Source of the DNA: Homalodisca vitripennis
Taxonomy: Eukaryota; Arthropoda; Insecta; Hemiptera; Cicadellidae
Direction: 5' to 3'
Length of the DNA stretch: 64,000 bases
Assembly (NCBI RefSeq): GCF_021130785.1
Contig: NC_060209.1
Coordinates: forward strand, 25,048,001 to 25,112,000
Position numbers and translations under genes: made by a program. This document shows positions 60,184 to 64,000 of the stretch, piece after piece; position 1 is the stretch's first letter; each line of letters opens with the position of its first letter. Under the pieces are notes generated by a model. The model was not told the DNA's origin and did no database searches. It saw only the letters and a list, made by a program, of their open reading frames with translations.

Positions 60184-60963
60184 TCAGTTCACCAGGATAC
60201 AAGTTACTTGAGAGGGTAAGTACCGAGAGATTCTTGTTGATTTATGCACAGTTTCTTCCGAAACTACAGAAAAGTTCGCATAGACGACACAAGTTACTTG
60301 AGAGGGTAAGTACCGAGAGATTCTTGTTGATTTATGCATAGTTTCTTCCGAACCTACAGAAGAGTTCGCGTAGACGACACAAGTTACTTGAGAGGGTAAG
60401 TACCGAGAGATTCTTGTTGATTTATGCATAGTTTCTTCCGAACCTACAGAAGAGTTCGCGTAGACGACACAAGTTACTTGAGAGGGTAAGTACCGAGAGA
60501 TTCTTGATGGTTTATGCATAGTTTCTTCCGAACCTACAGAAGAGTTCGCGTAGACGACACAAGTTACTTGAGAGGGTAAGTACCGAGAGATTCTTGTTGA
60601 TTTATGCATAGTTTCTTCCGAAACTACAGAAGAGTTCGCATAGACGAGACACAAAATTCCGGGCGAGGGAGTGAAAGAAACGGACCGATAAACAGATTGG
60701 CTTGGCAGAGAATATGTTGGTGACGTCACTAACCACCTTTGGCAGCAGACAGACGGGCAGATGGATGGGGGAGGAGGCGCCCAAGCGTACAGCAGCTGCT
60801 GGCTACATAACAGAAACCACCCACCCCATAGATTGGGTACCGTACCATCAGATGGATGGAAATAAAAGCTACGGGGCGTCTTTCCATACAGACAACCGTA
60901 TACGTTACATGTGACCCACGTGCAAGATGACTCTGGTATCTGAGTTAACCGGACCTCAGCCAA
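60184..60963 (-). CDS. 259-codon open frame over the 90-bp array (doubtful)
   Basis: The minus-strand frame starts with ATG at 60963 (MAEVRLTQIPESS) and runs through about 100 codons of non-repeated sequence before five 30-residue repeats (VVYANSSVGSEETMHKSTRI, then SRYLPSQVT). The non-repeated N-terminal part makes it less trivially an artefact than the other array frames. However, there is no signal peptide, no recognisable domain, and the period of 90 alone would keep a frame open. Most likely non-coding. Confidence 0.13.
   Translation of the reverse strand: MAEVRLTQIPESSCTWVTCNVYGCLYGKTPRSFYFHPSDGTVPNLWGGWFLLCSQQLLYAWAPPPPSICPSVCCQRWLVTSPTYSLPSQSVYRSVSFTPSPGILCLVYANSSVVSEETMHKSTRISRYLPSQVTCVVYANSSVGSEETMHKPSRISRYLPSQVTCVVYANSSVGSEETMHKSTRISRYLPSQVTCVVYANSSVGSEETMHKSTRISRYLPSQVTCVVYANFSVVSEETVHKSTRISRYLPSQVTCILVN
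60198..60648. repeat. 90-bp tandem repeat, 5 copies
   Basis: ACAAGTTACTTGAGAGGGTA begins copies at about 60198, 60288, 60378, 60468 and 60558. The rest of each unit is AGTACCGAGAGATTCTTGTT, GATTTATGCATAGTTTCTTC and CGAACCTACAGAAGAGTTCG. Copies differ at very few sites. Every copy carries the plus-strand word GAGGGTAAGTACC, which resembles a 5' splice site. Confidence 0.97.
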
Positions 60964-62593
60964 AATGACAGTTATGAATTGATAATATATGACAGTTAGC
61001 CAAGACTAATAAAAAGTGGGTCAGAGATCACGTTTTATGCAAGTCCCCTTGCTTCCAGCTCCATTGAATTTTAAATGACAGGTTAAAGGTCATTAGACTA
61101 TGAACAATAACAAAACTAAATTTAAGAATGATAAATCGTATGTACATAATTTACCATTACTTCACTTACCATTACCTATCCATCAATGGCTTTTTTTGAA
61201 ACTGAAACGACATTTTTAACCCTAACTTCATAATCATGGTGAATATTATGAACTCATACAAAGGAAAAGAGGGCATGCATAAAATGGAATTTACTTGATG
61301 ATGTCTTGTCTGAACAAATAGAAAATATGTTTCACCACTGAGATTTCAATATTTATCTTAATTTTAATGCTTTATATGACTTTAATCTGGTAACATAAAA
61401 AGAGTTACGTAATAACAATATTAACAGGATTTTTTTTCTTTGCCTTATTTAATACTACAACATGCTGTTTAAATACTGAGATAATACCTAAACGGTACAA
61501 TACAACGCTGCTCAAAGACAATGCCATAAAAACAAAACAGAAAACTCTGATTTTATGACAATTTATGCCTTGATGAAAACATAATGCATAGTTATGCACA
61601 AATCAGATACTTTGTTATACCAGTATCTCAGAACTCATAGGTACCGTGCGACTAGACATCCGCGTTTAGAAAAATAGATAATTCAAATATAAGTTACGCG
61701 TGATTTCCCGGAAATGCTTTGCGTGCTGACTTTTGGGAGTAAAACAACTAAAGGACGGCCGCCAGTTCACAGCAGGGGTACGAGTGTACAACACATTCCC
61801 CTGATATATATATACCCATACACCAACATTATATTAGGGTCCCAAACCGTGCCCCGCGAGGCAGGGGAATACTTTGGTCGGGACAAATGTGAATCCGATA
61901 CCAAGGAATGTGACCCACGTGCCACCTATAACTGTAACTTCCCCTTACTTAGGCTCTATGTTGGCGGCTAGTTTTTCAACTGTTACATTTACAGTGAGTG
62001 CTCACATTAAAATGTCTGATATTTTATCTAAATACGATAACATTATCAATATTAATGATTTCTATTTACAAGCTTTTGTACGTGGTATCTACGCGTATCT
62101 ACGCCCTATCTCATTATTCCAAGTATACAAACGCTGATTAGATAAAAGGAGCTTGTGTATAAGATAGCGAAAAACTTGGAGTTCCTTCCATGTATAATAA
62201 GATACATTAAGTTGTAGATGGCTTGTTAGTGTAGTTTCTTAGTTTTATAGGATTTCAAAAATTGATTGCATTTATTTTATTTTTGTAGTAGTTATAGGAT
62301 TTAGGTTTTCCCTTCTTTTTTATTTGTTTTGATTATTAAACTACAATTAAAATTATTTCCTGGCACGTTTTGATTTATTACAGCAAATCGCATGTTGCAT
62401 TTTCTGAAACTTATTATCGAATTATTAAACTTTGAGATTAGATAAATACGAAATAAAAAAAGGTCAAAGAGGGCCCAAAATATTCAAACACTAAAACCGT
62501 ATATTCTTCCTTTCTAACTACATTCCCCCTCCCCCTCCCAACACACACATGGCTACTGGACTAGGTGAACTATCAAATAGTGTTAAATGATAA
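60964..62593. other. Non-coding; mixed patch at 61700-61960
   Basis: No gene recognised. TGACTTTTGGGAGT at 61729-61742 matches 14 bases of the subterminal sequence of the hAT elements (inverse of ACTCCCAAAAGTCA), but nothing around it aligns, so it may be chance. Confidence 0.4.
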
Positions 62594-63300
62594 TCGGTAA
62601 AGATCGAAAGTACCAGTGGAAAGCTCTTGTCACAGGCAAAATTTGAACATCTGCTACCTGATGATATCCAAGACCTCTGCAATAACTTTAAGAAGTCAAG
62701 CTATGCTCCTAGTCTTCTTGAACGTGCAGAAGTACAGGACAGTAGCAGCGTTATAAGAAGGAAACCAGATTTTTCCAGACATTTGTCATCATTCAGTGAA
62801 ACAAAAAAAAAAAAATCAGTAACAATACGTTTCGAGATCTGCAATCTAATCTCTTCTTCAGGTGTTCTTACGTGTTAGGTTAGTTATTTACCTGAAGAAG
62901 AGATCAGATTGCAGATCTAGAAACGTAGTGTTACTGATATTTTGTTTCACTGAACGATGCCAAATGTCCGAATAAATACTGTTTCCATCACAATCCTACC
63001 ATCGTCAAAAATAAACTTCAAACAGAGGAGCGTTATAAGGATATCCCTGGCCACAGCAGCAGGAACGATCTCGGGGGCGATAGCTCAAGACTACTATACA
63101 GGACAGATTAGAAGAATCATTTGTCAGTGGACGGGGGTCAGGAGGGCCTTGGACCCTCGATTACCGATGCCGGGGAGGTCCCGGGGACAATGGGCAGCTG
63201 CTCACGATGCAGCCGGGGTCCGCCTAGGCCTTGAGTCACGGGCCACACCGCAGCGCCGGACACCTTACGTAAACTATGTGCCATGCTGTCTCTTACACTT
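62594..63300 (+). pseudogene. Unrecognised open frame split by a fold-back insertion
   Basis: A plus frame is open from 62594 (after TAA at 62591) and includes AKFEHLLPDDIQDLCNNFKK. At the insertion point it reads SSSVIR. Past the element the same codon phase resumes SVIR, then ISLATAAGTISGAIAQDYYT and stays open to 63358, although beyond about 63130 the GC-rich translation looks non-coding. The matching phase on both sides of the target duplication means that before insertion the frame was continuous for over 170 codons. I recognise no family. It could be an exon of an unrelated gene or an old mobile-element gene; the insertion would now break it. Confidence 0.3.
62758..63028. mobile_element. 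Short fold-back element, copy E, with 11-bp TSD
   Basis: AGCGTTATAAG lies at 62747-62757 and again at 63029-63039, an exact 11-bp duplication. Between them two arms of about 105 bp (TTTCGAGATCTGCAATCTAA and its inverse TTGCAGATCTAGAAACG) are separated by only about 15 bp, so the whole element is nearly one hairpin. The right side has about 50 bp (ACAATCCTACCATCG...) that the left side lacks. Confidence 0.85.
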
Positions 63301-63302
63301 CA

Positions 63303-63560
63303 ACTACAATTCTTGTGAGGATTCCACACAGAAAAATCTTCAATTCTTATTCTTGTGAGGATTCCACACAGAAAAATCTTCAATTCTTGTGAGGATTCCA
63401 CACAGAAAATCTTCAATTCTTGGGAGGATTCCACTTCTCTTACAGAACAATCTTTAATTCTCGGGAGGATTCCACATCTCTTACAGAACAATCTACAATT
63501 CTTGGGAGGATTTCACTTCTCTTACAAAACAATCTTCAATTTTTGGGAGGATTCCACTTC
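63303..63560. repeat. Tandem array, 30-46-bp units, about 7 copies
   Basis: Two unit types. The first three copies read CAATTCTTGTGAGGATTCCA then CACAGAAAAATCTT. The later four read CAATTCTTGGGAGGATTCCA then CTTCTCTTACAGAACAATCTT. The type switches once, at about 63420. Frames across it on both strands are artefacts. Confidence 0.92.
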
Positions 63561-64000
63561 AAATTCAACACAAAGAAGTTTTCAGCAAATTTTTAGTTCA
63601 GTTTTATATAGCCTAGTTTATAAGAGAGAAAAGTACATTTTAATTTTGAATTAAATTACGAATTTTATTTTATTTAAGTTTAATAAAAAGTTAAGTTTTT
63701 CGATTTTATTTTACAAGCAAGAAGTTAATTTTAATTTAGTTTATTTTATTTGAAGGAAAAAACTCCTTTCTTGAGAAAGATTTTACAAAAAAAGTGGTTG
63801 TGTAAGTTGTTGGGAATTAAAATTTAAATATATGACAAGTACAATGATTGTTATTTTAAGTCCAAATTAATGAACTGCTGTTAGTAAACAATTTTTAATG
63901 TGATTTGAGAAGTTATTCTCCTGCCTATCTATCCTAAAAAATTTAATTAATTAACCAATTTAAACAAGATAATTGAGTGCAATTGAACTAATAAAAAAAT
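63561..64000. other. AT-rich non-coding end of window
   Basis: Very AT-rich with TTTATTTTATTT-type low complexity. No gene or repeat recognised. Confidence 0.5.

Noticed and set aside
61729..61742. 14-bp match to hAT subterminal sequence
   Set aside because: No neighbouring similarity or ends. Probably chance.

Overview
This is a low-gene-density, AT-rich window from an animal nuclear genome, almost certainly an insect. The evidence is spliced coding exons with GT-AG borders, long introns, decayed LINE and Tc1/mariner remnants, non-autonomous DNA transposons and at least ten tandem arrays. The one gene I can support is an orthologue of Akap200, the arthropod MARCKS-like, N-myristoylated A-kinase anchor protein. 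I cannot name the species. A hemipteran or polyneopteran-sized genome is a guess from intron length and repeat load.

The Akap200-like gene is on the minus strand. Its start-codon exon (34153-34347) encodes a myristoylation-type N-terminus. After a 22.4 kb intron, the next exon (11469-11786) encodes an acidic stretch followed by the basic MARCKS effector segment KKKWSFRSISFSRKDK. Both exons end in phase 0 and join in frame. The N-terminal 167 residues are therefore visible. The 5' non-coding exon(s) lie above 34350, possibly outside the window, and the remaining 3' exons lie below 11468 or outside it. I could not identify them; one weak candidate is at 8054-8305.

Layout. 1-11468 (downstream intron or 3' side): a 15-bp-stem inverted repeat and GATA cluster near 0.7 kb, a 118-bp array (3.24-4.06 kb), an 812-bp hAT-type element with target duplication (5.0-5.8 kb), a fold-back element (6.6-7.05 kb), a LINE reverse-transcriptase tail (9.4-9.9 kb) and a Tc1/mariner remnant whose end is 23 bp from the exon's splice donor. 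11787-34152 (large intron): a 549-bp inverted-repeat element with a perfect 8-bp target duplication, 72-bp and 48-bp arrays, another LINE tail, and a 1.7 kb nested tandem array. 34348-64000 (5' side): 145-bp repeats, LINE 3' ends with a shared two-tier stem-loop, a second hAT copy, 34-bp and 180-bp arrays with orphan monomers, a 753-bp Mutator-like candidate flanked by a 10-bp duplication, a composite fold-back family, further arrays, and near the end an unrecognised open frame split by a fold-back element with an 11-bp target duplication.

Most long open frames here are artefacts of tandem arrays whose period is a multiple of three. No rRNA, tRNA or CRISPR was seen. Apart from the two exons, everything reads as intronic or intergenic sequence shaped by mobile elements and satellite-like expansion.
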